NCBI RefSeq assembly: GCF_030282825.1 | Contig: NZ_JASTZU010000041.1 | Coordinates: forward strand, 145,411-209,410 | DNA: 64,000 nucleotides | Reading direction: 5' to 3' | Source of the DNA: Aquibacillus rhizosphaerae | GTDB lineage: Bacteria > Bacillota > Bacilli > Bacillales > Amphibacillaceae | Shown: piece after piece, positions 16,783 to 26,051 of the stretch | Position numbering within the stretch: position 1 is the stretch's first letter | How the letters are laid out: each line of letters starts with the position of its first letter | Notes under the pieces: generated by a model | The model's database searches: none | What the model was told of the DNA's origin: nothing | The model's input: the letters and a program-made list of their open reading frames with translations, nothing else | Program-made: the position numbers and the translations under genes

Positions 16783-17970
16783 ATGAAGCAGCTGAACAGA
16801 TTGATAAGTACTGCAATTGTAATATTCGTTCTCTGTTTGATTTTTCCTCTTCAGATTTCCGCAGCTAATGATCAGAGTAATGAAATAGAAGCTCAGAGTT
16901 TTAATTTTGATGATATATCATTTGGTGAAGTGAAAAACTATTGGGATAAAGTTGTAAATGAGTATGGTGGTTACTTACCAGGACTACAAAAGACTACATT
17001 TTTGGAGTTTGTTAAAAATAGAGAAAACTTATCAGTAAAAGAATGGATAAGTGGAATTGTAGAGTTTTTATTTTTTGAATTGGTTATGAATGGAAAGTTA
17101 TTGGGTTCTTTAATTATGCTTACTTTATTTTGTATGATTTTACAAACATTACAAAATTCATTTGAAAATAAAACAGTAAGTAAAGTGGCATATGCCATTA
17201 TATATCTCGTATTAATTGTATTGGCACTTAATAGTTTTCAATTAGCCGCTTCTTATGTGAACGATACGATATCAACCATGAGCGGATTTATGATTGCCTT
17301 GCTCCCATTAATGTTAGGTCTGATGGCCTCTTTCGGGAATCTTATGGCAGTATCATTTTTTCACCCAATTATTGTGTTTTTAATTCACACAAGTGTACTG
17401 CTTATCTCTAAGGTTGTAATTCCGTTGTTTTTTTTATCTGCACTGTTAAATATTGTTAGTACGTTAAGTGAAGGTTATAAAGTAACACAATTAGCAAATT
17501 TATTAAAAAATATTGGATTAGGTTTACTTGGAGCTTTTTTAACTATTTTTTTAGGTGTGATATCCGTTCAGGGCGCTGCAAGTGCTATTCAAGACGGTGT
17601 TGCTATGAAAACTGCAAAATTTGTTACAGGAAATTTTATTCCTGTTGTTGGAAGGATGTTTACAGATGCTACTGACACAGTATTAAGTGCATCCTTATTG
17701 TTAAAAAACGCAGTTGGGATTGTTGGAGTTGTCATATTATTAGCAATTGTTTTATTCCCGGCAATAAAAGTTTTTGTTATCGCCATTATTTACAAGTTAA
17801 CTTCCGCGTTGTTGCAGCCAATAGGAGATGGTCCAGTAATAAAATGTATGGAAATTATAAGTAAGCACATTATTTATATATTTGCTGCATTACTAGTAGT
17901 TTCATTCATGTTCTTTTTAGCGATTGTTATTTTAGTAGCTTCAAGTAATCTAACATTAATGCTTAGATAA
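16783..17970 (+). CDS. spoIIIAE: Stage III sporulation protein AE
   Basis: 395-residue polytopic membrane protein with a cleavable-looking signal sequence (residues 1-28, ending QISAAN) and about eight membrane segments after residue 90. Length and the conserved block GAASAIQDGVAMKTAKFVTG match B. subtilis SpoIIIAE (399 residues). The ribosome site GAAGGGAG (16759-16766) is rather far (about 16 bp) from ATG 16783; no better in-frame start is seen. Confidence 0.93.
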   Translation: MKQLNRLISTAIVIFVLCLIFPLQISAANDQSNEIEAQSFNFDDISFGEVKNYWDKVVNEYGGYLPGLQKTTFLEFVKNRENLSVKEWISGIVEFLFFELVMNGKLLGSLIMLTLFCMILQTLQNSFENKTVSKVAYAIIYLVLIVLALNSFQLAASYVNDTISTMSGFMIALLPLMLGLMASFGNLMAVSFFHPIIVFLIHTSVLLISKVVIPLFFLSALLNIVSTLSEGYKVTQLANLLKNIGLGLLGAFLTIFLGVISVQGAASAIQDGVAMKTAKFVTGNFIPVVGRMFTDATDTVLSASLLLKNAVGIVGVVILLAIVLFPAIKVFVIAIIYKLTSALLQPIGDGPVIKCMEIISKHIIYIFAALLVVSFMFFLAIVILVASSNLTLMLR

Positions 17971-18005
17971 AGGGGGAGGTAGCAGTTGATTTATTAATAG
18001 ATTGG

Positions 18006-18605
18006 GTGACACAAATAATTCTGTTTTTGTTATTGGCCATGGTTATTGAATTGATCTTGCCTAACTCTTCCATGAAAAAATATATCGACATGGTTGTTGG
18101 TCTACTACTCATTCTTATTTTTTTACAACCAATATTTCACTTGTTCCAAGTAGATGTACAAGAGTTAGTTAATAAGGCAATCCCTGAGTTAGACACTTCT
18201 TTTCAGGAAGAAAATATGAAAAATTCAATAGAATTAAAGAAAAATGAAATACAAGCCTCACAAGATGCATATGTTGTAGAAGAGATGGCTGTCCAAATGA
18301 AAAATCAAGTGGAAGAGGGGTTGAATGAACAATATGGTGTAGGCATTGTAGATATCACATTTCAGTTTAATGAAGACGAAGAATCAACAATTAATATGGA
18401 AAACTTAGAAACAATTAACATTATACTTAATGAAACTGAACAAGAGCAAGAAGAAGGTACAGTCAAAGAAGTTGTTATCTCCGTTGAAGATTCTAATCAA
18501 AAAGACGAGCCGAAACCCGAAGTAGAAGAAATAGAGTCTTATTTATATGAATCTTGGCAGCTAGAAGATCAAAACATATCAATTCTATGGGAGGGAGGGG
18601 TATAG
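18006..18605 (+). CDS. spoIIIAF: Stage III sporulation protein AF
   Basis: 199 residues: two N-terminal membrane helices (about 3-18 and 25-43) followed by a charged, acidic soluble region, as in SpoIIIAF. The start is uncertain. The strong ribosome site AGGGGGAGG (17971-17979) is 26 bp before GTG 18006, and in-frame codons between them (GTT GAT TTA TTA ATA GAT TGG) look like the family's real N-terminus, but none is a standard start. TTG 17986, perfectly spaced, is out of frame. Either GTG 18006 is used with poor spacing, or a rare ATA/GTT start is. Confidence 0.88.
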   Translation: MTQIILFLLLAMVIELILPNSSMKKYIDMVVGLLLILIFLQPIFHLFQVDVQELVNKAIPELDTSFQEENMKNSIELKKNEIQASQDAYVVEEMAVQMKNQVEEGLNEQYGVGIVDITFQFNEDEESTINMENLETINIILNETEQEQEEGTVKEVVISVEDSNQKDEPKPEVEEIESYLYESWQLEDQNISILWEGGV

Positions 18606-19258
18606 TGGAAAATCCATTAAAGAGATTTTTCTCTCAATTAAAATTTAAAACAGAAGATGGTAAAAAAACAACTAAAATGGGATATATCCTTGTGATAGCA
18701 CTACTTGGTTTACTTGTTCTAATCGTTAGTAATATGTTTCAAGGCCAAGCAGAGGATAATAATTCACTTTCACTATCTGATAATAATGTATCAAGTAGTG
18801 AAGAGGAAACTTTTCTTAGCAAAGATGACGATGAGAAAAGCGAAGAAGTAAAACAAGTAGAGGGACAATATGAAAAGGATTTAACAGACCTATTGGAAAA
18901 AATCTCAGGGGTATCAGAAGTTGAAGTAATGGTGAATCTGGATTCTTCTGAAAAGAAAGTGTTTGAAAAGGATTTAATTATTGGTACTCAAACCACAGAA
19001 GAAACAGATCAAAATGGTGGAGAAAGACATGTGGAAGATTCTACTGAAGAACAACATGTGGTTATCGTAAGGCAAGGAGATAAAGAGGTGCCACTCATTG
19101 TTCAGACAAAAAAACCTGAAGTTAGAGGTGTACTAGTAGTAGCTAAAGGTGTTGACCATATAGAACTAAAACAATGGGTAGTAGAAGCTGTATCAAGGGT
19201 GCTAGATGTCCCATCTCATAGAATAGCAGTAATGCCTAAAAATAAAGGGGAGGAATAA
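18605..19258 (+). CDS. spoIIIAG: Stage III sporulation protein AG
   Basis: 217-residue single-pass protein: cytoplasmic N-terminus, membrane helix about 25-43, then an acidic linker and a ring-building-motif domain (about 90-217) like that forming the large SpoIIIAG ring. GTG 18605 is chosen because GGAGGGAGGGG immediately precedes it and the product starts VENPLKRFFSQL; the longer frame from 18554 only reads back into spoIIIAF. Its first base is the last base of the spoIIIAF stop codon. Confidence 0.93.
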   Translation: MENPLKRFFSQLKFKTEDGKKTTKMGYILVIALLGLLVLIVSNMFQGQAEDNNSLSLSDNNVSSSEEETFLSKDDDEKSEEVKQVEGQYEKDLTDLLEKISGVSEVEVMVNLDSSEKKVFEKDLIIGTQTTEETDQNGGERHVEDSTEEQHVVIVRQGDKEVPLIVQTKKPEVRGVLVVAKGVDHIELKQWVVEAVSRVLDVPSHRIAVMPKNKGEE

Positions 19259-19260
19259 TA

Positions 19261-19866
19261 ATGTTAAAAAAACAAACGGTGTGGTTATTGACCATGTTAA
19301 GTCTAATGATTGTGTTAAGTGTTTATTACATGAGTTCACCAAATGGGGAGGACCTTGCTTTTATTAATAATGATGGTTTAGAAGATCAAACAGCCACAAC
19401 AGAGTTGGGTGAAGAAGATACTAGTTTAGAAGAAGGGAACACCGATGAAGCAATGGAAGATACTACAGAAGGAGAAGAACCGTTAGAAGGGGAAGTAACT
19501 TCTTCAACTGCAACAGATGAAATATTTACAACAATCCGAATGGAATTACAAGATGAAAGAAGCATGGAGAAAGAAAGATTAGAAGAAATTTTTGCTTCAA
19601 GCACAACTACTTCTGATGAAAAAGAAGAAGCATATGAGAAAATCAAGCAGATTGACACTGTTTCAACCCAAGAAGACATTTTAGAGCAAACCCTAAAATC
19701 AGAAAAAGGTTACCAAGATGTTTTAGTTCAATCAACAGGAGAAGATGTTCTTGTAACAGTCAAAGCTGATGAACTATCTAAAACAGAAGCTAACAACATT
19801 GTGAAAATGGTTAGTGATAAATTTGGTCAAGTAAAAGTTGAAGTTAAATTCCAGCCGGTTAGTTAA
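19261..19866 (+). CDS. spoIIIAH: Stage III sporulation protein AH
   Basis: 201-residue bitopic protein: N-terminal membrane anchor (about 7-25), a long acidic Glu/Thr-rich linker (30-85) and a C-terminal YscJ/FliF-like ring-building domain (about 100-200) that binds forespore SpoIIQ across the intermembrane space. ATG follows GGGGAGG and lies 2 bp after the spoIIIAG stop. The linker is strongly acidic, as is common in salt-adapted species. Last gene of the operon. Confidence 0.93.
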   Translation: MLKKQTVWLLTMLSLMIVLSVYYMSSPNGEDLAFINNDGLEDQTATTELGEEDTSLEEGNTDEAMEDTTEGEEPLEGEVTSSTATDEIFTTIRMELQDERSMEKERLEEIFASSTTTSDEKEEAYEKIKQIDTVSTQEDILEQTLKSEKGYQDVLVQSTGEDVLVTVKADELSKTEANNIVKMVSDKFGQVKVEVKFQPVS

Positions 19867-19889
19867 AGTGTAAAAAAATACAAAAAGTA

Positions 19890-19932
19890 AAAACTGGCTC
19901 GCAAGGTTATATTCTTGTGAGTCAGTTTTTTA
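19890..19932 (+). terminator. Terminator of the spoIIIA operon
   Basis: AAAACTGGCTCGCAAG pairs with CTTGTGAGTCAGTTTT across a short AT loop and is followed by T residues. Confidence 0.85.
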
Positions 19933-19969
19933 GAGCTTAAAAATAAGGTTCTTTTATATATGTTGGGGT

Positions 19970-20147
19970 ATGAAAAAAATTAAGCATAAGAAAACACGCA
20001 AGCTCCTATATCCTTTACACTTGAATTGACGAGAAACAAATCAAAGGGGATAGGAGATGCGTGTATATGCAGTTTAACATGAATTTGCCTGGATTAGAAA
20101 GTGTTATAGTCACTAAGATGGAGGAGCTAGAGGTATTTAGGCCTTAA
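19970..20147 (+). mobile_element. 5' remnant of an ISL3-type insertion sequence
   Basis: Contains the first 26 codons of an ISL3-like transposase (ATG 20067; product MQFNMNLPGLESVIVTKMEE then LEVFRP and a stop at 20145-20147). Upstream is a long imperfect hairpin: ACACGCA-CTCCTATATCC (19994-20014) with GGGGATAGGAG-TGCGTGT (20046-20064), the kind of leader structure I recall at ISL3 left ends. The rest of the transposase is absent. Confidence 0.6.
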
Positions 20148-20614
20148 TTCCATGTACTATAACGAAACATATTTAAAAAATCAACTATCACAAGAAAGAT
20201 TATGCAAATAGATTTTGTTTGAGGAGCGGGGGCGCAGCTCTAGTACAGACTTTATATGTTATTTGTCACAAATTAATCAATTTCATAATACCAATTTTGT
20301 CGTCACCTACAACGATATATAGTTGTATAAAACCATTTCCAAACTATATATCGTTGTAGGTGACTGAATAAGGTAATTATGAAATTGACTCAAATAACAA
20401 ACTTTTAGAAAACCGCTAAAAAAATATATTTTCGTATGAAGTATAACAATATAAAGTGTAACAAGCATATTTTAAAGGTTAATCATTAGTTTTGATACTG
20501 TGACAATCTTTTTTAGATATAACAAAATATATTTTTTGTTATGAAATTGACCTGTGTTATTATAAGTACAACGGTTAAATGTTGGGAAAAATAGAAATCA
20601 TATAAAAGCAAAGG
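20148..20614. other. Non-coding region between the ISL3 relic and accB promoter
   Basis: Holds MITE copy 2 (20277-20388). A lone TIR-like 12-mer TTATGAAATTGA occurs near 20540. Otherwise AT-rich with no gene. In B. subtilis spoIIIAH and accB are close neighbours, so most of this 830-bp gap appears to be inserted DNA. Confidence 0.5.
20277..20388 (-). repeat. MITE-like palindromic repeat, copy 2
   Basis: Reverse-complement copy of the 112-bp element at 14397-14508. Its inner palindrome is nearly perfect: CACCTACAACGATATATAGTT near 20304 pairs with its complement near 20342-20364, so a transcript would fold into a long hairpin. Terminal repeats are the same as in copy 1. Confidence 0.85.
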
Positions 20615-20643
20615 TTGCAGTTTTAGCTTCCTTTTCGTAATAT
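20615..20643 (+). promoter_or_regulatory. Sigma-A promoter of accBC
   Basis: TTGCAG (20615-20620), a 17-bp spacer and TAATAT (20638-20643). Predicted transcription start near 20650, about 50 bp before accB. Confidence 0.65.
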
Positions 20644-20657
20644 ATTAAGAGGAGTTA

Positions 20658-20674
20658 TTAGTACCTGTTATTAA
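20658..20674 (+). promoter_or_regulatory. FapR-like operator upstream of accB
   Basis: TTAGTACCTGTTATTAA is a 17-bp imperfect palindrome matching the FapR site pattern (about TTAGTACCTnnTAnTAA) recalled from fatty-acid genes of Bacillus. It lies just downstream of the predicted +1, where FapR operators usually sit. FapR senses malonyl-CoA, the product of acetyl-CoA carboxylase. Confidence 0.65.
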
Positions 20675-20699
20675 ATGCAAAATACAGAGGGGTGCAAGA

Positions 20700-21191
20700 A
20701 TGTTGAAAATTAATGAAATTCATGAACTTATTAAACGGATTGATGAATCATCTATTGATGAATTTACTTTTGAAACGAATGAAACAAAACTATCACTTAA
20801 AAAACATAAAGGCGAAGTAGAAACTATGCCTCAAAAGTCAAATCCGGTAGTTACTACATCAACTACGTCTGTTGATACAGCTAACAATGGACATCAGATT
20901 ATTAAAGAAGATAGTGATTTTAGTGAAGAAAAAGAAACAGTAAAGAACTATGACCATGAAATTGTATCACCAATGGTTGGTACATTTTATAGTTCACCGT
21001 CACCAGATAAAGACGTATTTGTCAAAAATGGTGAAAAGGTTAATAAGGATACAGTAGTATGTATAGTAGAAGCAATGAAGCTATTTAATGAAATTGAAGC
21101 GGACATAGATGGTGAAATTGTGGACGTTTTAGTTGGAAATGGTGAGCTTGTTGAATATGGCCAACCATTATTTAGAGTAAAGACAGTGTGA
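20700..21191 (+). CDS. accB: Biotin carboxyl carrier protein of acetyl-CoA carboxylase
   Basis: 163-residue BCCP, which carries CO2 on biotin between AccC and AccAD in malonyl-CoA synthesis. The biotinyl domain occupies residues about 85-163, with the modified Lys127 in VEAMKLFNE. An N-terminal helix-loop domain and a Ser/Thr/Pro/Glu-rich linker (40-85) precede it. Ribosome site AGAGGGG. It begins the accBC unit; predicted promoter and FapR-like operator lie directly upstream. accC follows after 16 bp. Confidence 0.96.
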   Translation: MLKINEIHELIKRIDESSIDEFTFETNETKLSLKKHKGEVETMPQKSNPVVTTSTTSVDTANNGHQIIKEDSDFSEEKETVKNYDHEIVSPMVGTFYSSPSPDKDVFVKNGEKVNKDTVVCIVEAMKLFNEIEADIDGEIVDVLVGNGELVEYGQPLFRVKTV

Positions 21192-21207
21192 GTGAGGGGA
21201 TGACAAC

Positions 21208-22563
21208 GTGATTAAGAAGATCTTGATTGCTAATCGGGGAGAAATAGCAGTTCGAATCATTCGTGCTTGTAAAGAGCTAGATATCGAGACAGTGGCTGTG
21301 TATTCAGAAGCTGATAGTGACTCATTACATGTTCAACTTGCAGATGAATCATACTGTATTGGTCCTAAATATAGCAAAGATAGTTATTTGAATTTCACAA
21401 ATATTATGAGTGTAGCAACATTAACAGAAGTAGATGCTATCCATCCTGGATACGGTTTTCTTTCCGAAAATGCAGATTTTGCTGAGATCTGTAAAGCATG
21501 TAATATAATTTTTGTCGGACCAAGCCCATATGCAATACAAAAAATGGGAACCAAGGATGTAGCAAGAGAGACCATGAAACAAGCTGGCGTACCAATAGTA
21601 CCCGGTTCAAACGGCATTATACATGATGAGCAAGAAGGTATCGCAATTGCCAATGAAATTGGTTATCCAGTAATAATCAAAGCAACTGCTGGAGGCGGTG
21701 GAAAAGGCATTCGAGTGGCTAGGTCTGAAGAAGACTTAATCAAAGGAATCCGTGTAACACAAAATGAAGCAGAAAAGGCTTTTGGAAATCCTGGAGTGTA
21801 TATTGAGAAATTTATAGAGGACTTTCGCCATGTGGAAATTCAGGTATTAGCTGATAACTTCGGTAATGTTGTCCATTTAGGTGAAAGAGATTGCACAGTC
21901 CAAAGACGTCTACAAAAATTAATCGAAGAGACACCGTCACCAGCGATTGATCCGCAAATGCGTAAAAAGATGGGTGATGCTGCAGTGAAAGCAGCAGCAG
22001 CAGTGGATTATTCAGGGGCAGGAACTATTGAATTTATTTTTGATAAGAAACAGGAAACGTTTTACTTTATGGAAATGAATACAAGAATTCAAGTAGAACA
22101 TCCTGTAACAGAAATGGTTACTGGTGTTGACCTGATTAAAGAACAAATAAATATTGCAAATAATGAAAAACTTTCATTTTCACAAGAAGAGATACAATTT
22201 AATGGATGGGCTATTGAGTGTAGAATTAATGCTGAGAATCCATTCAAAAATTTCATGCCCTCTCCAGGAGAAATTAGCATGTATTTAGCACCGGGTGGTT
22301 TTGGCGTAAGAGTTGATTCTGCGGCGTATCCAGGTTATAAGATACCGCCGTATTATGATTCAATGATTGCAAAATTAATTACATATGGTGCAACTAGGAA
22401 AGAAGCCGTTGATCGGATGAAACGAGCCCTTGATGAATTTGTTATTGAAGGTGTTTTTACTACAATTCCGTTTCATAGCAGAGTGATGAGGCATCCGGTT
22501 TTTGTTGAGGGAGACTTTAATACGAAATTTTTGGAAAAGTATTCTATAATGGATAGTGATTAG
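21208..22563 (+). CDS. accC: Biotin carboxylase subunit of acetyl-CoA carboxylase
   Basis: 451-residue ATP-grasp enzyme that carboxylates biotin on AccB with bicarbonate. Visible blocks are [18 protein letters not shown] at the N-terminus, the glycine-rich ATP lid [14 protein letters not shown], the metal-binding [18 protein letters not shown] and [14 protein letters not shown] with the catalytic Glu/Arg. GTG start preceded by TGAGGGGA. Full length, in an operon with accB. Confidence 0.97.
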   Translation: MIKKILIANRGEIAVRIIRACKELDIETVAVYSEADSDSLHVQLADESYCIGPKYSKDSYLNFTNIMSVATLTEVDAIHPGYGFLSENADFAEICKACNIIFVGPSPYAIQKMGTKDVARETMKQAGVPIVPGSNGIIHDEQEGIAIANEIGYPVIIKATAGGGGKGIRVARSEEDLIKGIRVTQNEAEKAFGNPGVYIEKFIEDFRHVEIQVLADNFGNVVHLGERDCTVQRRLQKLIEETPSPAIDPQMRKKMGDAAVKAAAAVDYSGAGTIEFIFDKKQETFYFMEMNTRIQVEHPVTEMVTGVDLIKEQINIANNEKLSFSQEEIQFNGWAIECRINAENPFKNFMPSPGEISMYLAPGGFGVRVDSAAYPGYKIPPYYDSMIAKLITYGATRKEAVDRMKRALDEFVIEGVFTTIPFHSRVMRHPVFVEGDFNTKFLEKYSIMDSD

Positions 22564-22665
22564 TATTAAAGTGGGTTAAAATATTTTTACGAAATTTTTG
22601 GAAAAAATTATCCTTCATTAAATCAATTAATTTTGAATTGTTTAAATATAAAGGAGTGTATGCAA

Positions 22666-23064
22666 ATGAGCGAGAACTCTTTGTTAAATGTAAGTGAGGA
22701 TTCCAATCTAGGAAAAGTAGAAATAGCTCCCGAAGTTATTGAAGTTATTGCTGGAATTGCTACCACTGAAGTGGCTGGTGTATCCCATACTAGAGGCAAC
22801 TTTGCTACTGGTGTAGCAGAGCGATTAGGAAAGAAAACTCATGGTAAGGGCATAAAGGTTGAATTAACCAATAGTGGTGTTTTAATTGATGTGTTTGTAA
22901 TTATTGATTACGGTGTTAGAATCCCTGAAGTCGCACAAAAAATACAGACTAATATTCGCCAAGCATTGAAAAACATGACTTCACTCGAAATTGATGAAAT
23001 CAATGTGCATGTAGTCGGTGTTCATATGGATTTGAAGGAAGAAACGGGCGAATCACAAGAATAA
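22666..23064 (+). CDS. yqhY: Asp23/Gls24-family protein YqhY
   Basis: 132-residue Asp23-family protein. Core blocks are KVEIAPEVIEVIAGIATTEVAGV, then GIKVELTNSGVLIDVFVIIDYG and VPEVAQKIQ-type helix, ending NVHVVGVHM. In B. subtilis yqhY follows accBC and affects control of acetyl-CoA carboxylase activity; the same order is kept here. ATG 22666 has AAGGAG 9 bp upstream; the longer frame from 22633 lacks a ribosome site. Confidence 0.9.
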   Translation: MSENSLLNVSEDSNLGKVEIAPEVIEVIAGIATTEVAGVSHTRGNFATGVAERLGKKTHGKGIKVELTNSGVLIDVFVIIDYGVRIPEVAQKIQTNIRQALKNMTSLEIDEINVHVVGVHMDLKEETGESQE

Positions 23065-23076
23065 GCTTGTTTAAAA

Positions 23077-23119
23077 AGGGGCCCAAGAGACGATATGTCT
23101 CTTTACGGCCTCTTTTTTT
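23077..23119 (+). terminator. Terminator after yqhY
   Basis: AGGGGCC-AGAGAC pairs with GTCTCT-GGCCTCT and ends in seven T. Confidence 0.85.
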
Positions 23120-23386
23120 GTAGCATAGGTTGGTATAGATTTTGCGGATAACTGACTGTTAGCATGTGCCACGTTTAGTTACAGCCGCTACCCGAGTCAA
23201 TCCTCTATGTGGGTAAAATTCCAGACTAGCTTAATTGCCTTATGTTGAGCCAGGCACCCCGAGCTTTTCGTATTGAACCAAATACTTTGATTAGGTAGAT
23301 GAATTTAAGTATAACCATGAATATAGCATTGCATTGTGGAAAATGTTATCATTTGAAACAGATATGAGCTAATAAGGAGATTGAAA
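23120..23386. other. Intergenic region before nusB
   Basis: About 265 bp after the yqhY terminator. Somewhat less AT-rich than other gaps (23150-23270) but no frame, repeat or RNA motif was recognised. The nusB promoter should be near the end. Confidence 0.4.
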
Positions 23387-23773
23387 ATGATGAAAAGAAG
23401 AACAGCAAGAGAAAAAGCATTTCAAATTCTTTTTCAAATGGATATGAATGATATTGAGCCACAAGAAGCAATTGAACAAGTATTGGAAGAAGAAGAAGAG
23501 GATTTGTTTTTAACAAATATCGTAGTCGGAGTAACAGAAAATAGACAAGCTATCGATCAAAAGATAGAGGAGAATCTGGAAAAATGGAGCTTTTCTCGAT
23601 TGGCATTTGTGGAAAAAGCATTACTACGGATCGCAGCGTATGAACTGTTCTATAGTGTAGAAGAAATTCCACAAGGTGTAATTATAAATGAAGCTTTAGA
23701 AATAGCCCATATATATGGCGATGAAAAATCAGCTAAATTTATTAATGGTGTACTTTCTAAAATGATTAAATAG
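23387..23773 (+). CDS. nusB: Transcription antitermination factor NusB
   Basis: 128-residue all-helical protein that binds boxA RNA with NusE (S10) during rRNA antitermination. Conserved blocks are RTAREKAFQILFQMD at the start and LRIAAYELFYSVEEIPQGV-IINEALEIAHIYGDEKSAKF near the end. AAGGAGA (23374-23380) supports ATG 23387 (or the adjacent ATG 23390) over TTG 23381. It is 13 bp before folD. Confidence 0.95.
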   Translation: MMKRRTAREKAFQILFQMDMNDIEPQEAIEQVLEEEEEDLFLTNIVVGVTENRQAIDQKIEENLEKWSFSRLAFVEKALLRIAAYELFYSVEEIPQGVIINEALEIAHIYGDEKSAKFINGVLSKMIK

Positions 23774-23786
23774 GGGGAAATCAGAA

Positions 23787-24641
23787 ATGGTAGCAGAAGT
23801 AATTTATGGTAGTGAGTTAGCTGAAAGCTTGCGTGAAGAAATGCGTGAAGAGGTAACAAGTTTAAGGCAACAAGGTATTGTACCAGGTTTAACAGTAGTT
23901 TTAATTGGAGAAGATCCTGCTTCGCAATCGTATGTACGTGGAAAACAAAAAGCGTGTGATTTTGTAGGGGTTAATTCTAATTTAATAGAACTGCCGAGCA
24001 GTACTTCTGAAAAAGAACTGTTAGAGCTTATTGATAACTTGAATGTTGATAAGAATGTACATGGTATATTAGTGCAACTCCCACTACCAAAACATATTAA
24101 CGAGCAAATAATCATTGAAGCAATCAGTCCGGAAAAAGATGTTGACGGTTTTCATCCAATAAATATTGGTCGTATGATTGCAGGTAAAGATACTTTTTTC
24201 CCTTGTACACCGTTTGGTATTATAACAATGCTAAAATCTAAGAACATTGAGATTGAGGGTAAGAAGGCTGTTATTGTAGGTCGAAGTAATATTGTCGGTA
24301 AACCAGTGGGTCAACTGTTATTAAATGAAAATGCAACGGTGACTTATTGTCATTCAAGAACAAAGAATATGAAACAATATACGATCGATGCTGACATTTT
24401 AATTGTTGCAGTTGGTAAAGCGCACTTTTTATCTGGTGAAGATATTAAAGAAGGTGCAGTAGTTATAGATGTTGGTGTAAACAGACAGGAAAATGGAAAA
24501 TTAACAGGCGATGTTGAGTTCGAATCGGCAAAAGCAAAAGCTGCTTACATTACACCAGTTCCTAAAGGCGTTGGGCCAATGACAATTACAATGCTATTAC
24601 ATAACACAATAAAATCAGCAAGAAAGTTTCACCAACTTTAA
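23787..24641 (+). CDS. folD: Bifunctional methylenetetrahydrofolate dehydrogenase/cyclohydrolase
   Basis: 284-residue enzyme interconverting 5,10-methylene- and 10-formyl-tetrahydrofolate with NADP. Motifs are SQSYVRGKQKACDFVG (with the catalytic Lys of the YxxxK), VQLPLPKHI, SPEKDVDGFHPINIG, and VIVGRSNIVGKPVGQLLL for the Rossmann domain, then TPVPKGVGPMTITMLL. Ribosome site TAGGGGGAAA. Lies between nusB and xseA, the standard Bacillus order. Confidence 0.97.
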   Translation: MVAEVIYGSELAESLREEMREEVTSLRQQGIVPGLTVVLIGEDPASQSYVRGKQKACDFVGVNSNLIELPSSTSEKELLELIDNLNVDKNVHGILVQLPLPKHINEQIIIEAISPEKDVDGFHPINIGRMIAGKDTFFPCTPFGIITMLKSKNIEIEGKKAVIVGRSNIVGKPVGQLLLNENATVTYCHSRTKNMKQYTIDADILIVAVGKAHFLSGEDIKEGAVVIDVGVNRQENGKLTGDVEFESAKAKAAYITPVPKGVGPMTITMLLHNTIKSARKFHQL

Positions 24642-24689
24642 GACCAAAAGCAATCATACAAAACCTTATAATGATTTGGGTGTGTTTCG

Positions 24690-26051
24690 ATGAACGATAA
24701 ATATTTAACTGTAAGTGCACTTACAAGATATATGAAACGAAAGTTTGAATTAGATAAGCATTTAAAAGAAGTGTGGTTGAAAGGTGAAATATCAAACTTT
24801 AAACACCATAGTCGTGGTCATATGTATTTGACGATTAAAGATGATAATTCTAGAATTCAAGCAGTCATGTTTGCTGGGAATAATCGCAGTTTAAAATTCA
24901 AGCCGGAAAACGGGATGAACATATTAATTAAAGGTGAAGTAAGTATTTATGAACCACAAGGCCAATACCAGTTATATATTCAACAGATGGAGCCAGACGG
25001 GATTGGTGCTCTCTATCTTGCTTTTGAACAATTAAAACAGAAGTTGACTGCAGAGGGGTTATTTGATGAATCAAATAAAAAATCCATTCCTGAATATCCA
25101 ACTCATATAGGGGTTGTAACTTCTCCTACAGGTGCAGCTGTACGTGATATCATTACTACAATTCGTCGCCGTTATCCAATAGTGAAAGTAACTATTATAC
25201 CTGTATTAGTCCAGGGGGATCAGGCTGCGTCATCCATTGTAAAAGCAATTCAGTTTGCCAATCGTTTGAAGACGTTTGATGTATTAATTGTTGGACGTGG
25301 TGGAGGATCTATTGAAGAACTGTGGAGTTTTAACGAAGAAATCGTAGCAAGATCCATTTCTGATTCCAGTATCCCAATTATATCTGCTGTAGGTCACGAG
25401 ACAGACTTTACTATAAGTGATTTCAGCGCAGATATTAGAGCAGCAACCCCAACAGCTGCAGCGGAAATAGCAGTGCCTTCTCAATACGAAATTAAAGACA
25501 GAATTTTAGCGTTTGAACGATCGCTTAAACGTTCCATCTCTGAACAAGTATCAAGGTCAAATGAACGGTTATTGAAACTGAAAAGGTCCTATGCGTTTCG
25601 TTATCCAGAGCAATTAGTTAAACAAAAAGAACAGGAATTAGATAAAAATGTTGATCGTTTAACTAAAGCCCTGGTGCGTACACAAGAACAACACCAGACC
25701 CAATGGATGTTTTTGCATAAACGATTAATGCAACAACACCCCGAGAGACAAATCAATCAATTGAATGAAAACATTAATCAATTAAAGTTAAGAAGTAAAC
25801 GTGCATTTCAAGCAATATATAAAGATGAAGAAAAAAGATTTGCATCAACTCTTGAGAAACTTGCTTTATTAAATCCTTTAAACACAATGAAAAGAGGATA
25901 TTCGATATCCTACTCCAAAGAAGGAAAAGTAGTTAACTCTATAGATCATGTGCAAGCTGGTGACCAAATAAAGGTGAATATTGTTGATGGCATATTGGAT
26001 TGTCAAGTTTTAGATGTTGAGGAGGAGAAAACAGATGACAAAGAAAGATGA
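24690..26051 (+). CDS. xseA: Exodeoxyribonuclease VII large subunit
   Basis: 453-residue catalytic subunit of ExoVII, which degrades single-stranded DNA to oligonucleotides. N-terminal OB-fold domain (about 1-100: [20 protein letters not shown]), nuclease core with [33 protein letters not shown] and [20 protein letters not shown], then a long coiled-coil (about 270-390) that binds XseB, and the C-terminal RGYSI segment. It overlaps xseB by 17 bp. Confidence 0.96.
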   Translation: MNDKYLTVSALTRYMKRKFELDKHLKEVWLKGEISNFKHHSRGHMYLTIKDDNSRIQAVMFAGNNRSLKFKPENGMNILIKGEVSIYEPQGQYQLYIQQMEPDGIGALYLAFEQLKQKLTAEGLFDESNKKSIPEYPTHIGVVTSPTGAAVRDIITTIRRRYPIVKVTIIPVLVQGDQAASSIVKAIQFANRLKTFDVLIVGRGGGSIEELWSFNEEIVARSISDSSIPIISAVGHETDFTISDFSADIRAATPTAAAEIAVPSQYEIKDRILAFERSLKRSISEQVSRSNERLLKLKRSYAFRYPEQLVKQKEQELDKNVDRLTKALVRTQEQHQTQWMFLHKRLMQQHPERQINQLNENINQLKLRSKRAFQAIYKDEEKRFASTLEKLALLNPLNTMKRGYSISYSKEGKVVNSIDHVQAGDQIKVNIVDGILDCQVLDVEEEKTDDKER

